Shown one piece after another: positions 23,100 to 23,486 of a stretch of 23,486 nucleotides of DNA. Every line of letters starts with the position of its first letter. Positions within the stretch are counted from its first letter, which is position 1. A program made the translations under genes and the position numbers. Origin of the DNA: Afipia sp. (lineage in GTDB: Bacteria > Pseudomonadota > Alphaproteobacteria > Rhizobiales > Xanthobacteraceae); NCBI GenBank assembly GCA_020056155.1, contig JAGVII010000788.1, forward strand, positions 1 through 23,486. Reading direction: 5' to 3'. The notes below the pieces were generated by a model, which saw nothing but the letters and a program-made list of their open reading frames with translations, was not told the origin of the DNA and made no database searches.

Positions 23100-23486
23100 T
23101 CAGGCTATCGCAAGTTGCGTGGCGGGAGCCGGCCGCAACACAAAGGTGAGCATCGCTCCGGCGGCGAGCCACAACGCAATCACGAGAAGCATGCTCGCAA
23201 CCGGCGTGCCCGTCGCGGTATTAATCGAAGCGACGATCGACGGCGTGACGAACGGCCCCAGGTTGCCCAGGCTGCTGATCAGCGCGATGCCGCCGGCTGC
23301 GGTTTTCTTCGGAATATATTCGCTGACGGCCGCGAAGAAGATCGGCGTCATGGCTGACTGGCCAATCCCCACCAGACACAAGCCGGCGAGCGATCCGATC
23401 AGATTACCCTGAGTAAGGATGGTCACCAGCACGCCTGCGGCAGCTATCGTGGTCGTGAACAGAAAGTGCCATCGGCGCTCGCGTTG
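23100..23486 (-). CDS. MFS transporter, C-terminal part (cut by the window edge)
   Basis: The frame enters the window already open (QRERRWHFLFTTTI) and ends at 23100. About 128 residues remain, with four membrane helices: TTIAAAGVLVTIL, LAGLCLVGIGQSAMTPIFFAAV, GGIALISSLGNLGPFVTPSIV and ASMLLVIALWLAAGAMLTFVL. The RRWH cytoplasmic loop and SLGNLGPFVTP are typical of anion:cation symporters of the major facilitator superfamily (uptake of aromatic acids, sugar acids or dicarboxylates). The substrate cannot be told. A GTG at 23432 is inside the gene and not a start. Between this stop and GNAT (22990-23099) nothing else is visible. Confidence 0.85.
   Translation of the reverse strand, partial: QRERRWHFLFTTTIAAAGVLVTILTQGNLIGSLAGLCLVGIGQSAMTPIFFAAVSEYIPKKTAAGGIALISSLGNLGPFVTPSIVASINTATGTPVASMLLVIALWLAAGAMLTFVLRPAPATQLAIA

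Noticed and set aside
1..23486. CRISPR array, tRNA or rRNA gene, toxin-antitoxin pair
   Set aside because: No regularly spaced repeats, tRNA-like cloverleaf, rRNA segment or small paired toxin-antitoxin frames were seen by eye.

Overview
The window looks like an accessory, decaying part of an alphaproteobacterial chromosome of the Bradyrhizobium/Afipia/Nitrobacter type. The grounds are the families seen: DUF1236, DUF6894, HWE/HisKA_2-type histidine kinase, Crp/Fnr proteins with the MNKFRKLGFI helix-turn-helix, VIT1/CCC1 transporter, and a GGAAC-N16-CGTT (EcfG-type) promoter. No rRNA, tRNA or CRISPR array was seen.

Layout. 1-2260: the 5' part of a Crp/Fnr gene (minus), a dead IS30 element (772-1982) and a small internally deleted remnant of a second IS (2011-2256). 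2414-5138 (minus): APC amino-acid permease, cytochrome b561, DUF302 protein and a broken haem-peroxidase-like tail that overlaps DUF302 by ATGA. 5333-7860: a VIT-type metal transporter and a second Crp/Fnr gene face each other and both have lost their C-terminal ends to one intact IS3-family element (5977-7185). 7874-9112: mostly debris (kinase stub, frameshifted lipoyl-domain stub) and a possible small zinc-ribbon protein. 9232-10674: small secreted c-type cytochrome, phospholipase A2-like secreted protein, DUF6894 protein and a small conserved hypothetical. 10800-12366 (minus): membrane-protein remnant and a GAF histidine kinase. 12703-16335: AI-2E-family permease, then a probably stress-controlled run of three small exported proteins ending at a strong terminator. 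16886-20170: overlapping three-gene phage-type cassette (ParB-domain/DNA methyltransferase, DUF5681, terminase large subunit) with no portal or capsid gene after it. 20524-21618: a frameshifted rve-type IS, relative of the remnant at 2011-2256. 21803-23486 (minus): adenylate kinase and GNAT acetyltransferase overlapping by ATGA, and the C-terminal part of an MFS transporter.

How the parts fit. I do not see one complete new system. The strongest signals are (a) the IS3 junction that removed DNA and cut two convergent genes, (b) the methyltransferase-DUF5681-TerL cassette as a stand-alone unit, (c) an EcfG-type promoter in front of an exported-protein cluster, and (d) many broken genes and uncertain starts, which together suggest a region under relaxed selection shaped by at least four mobile elements.
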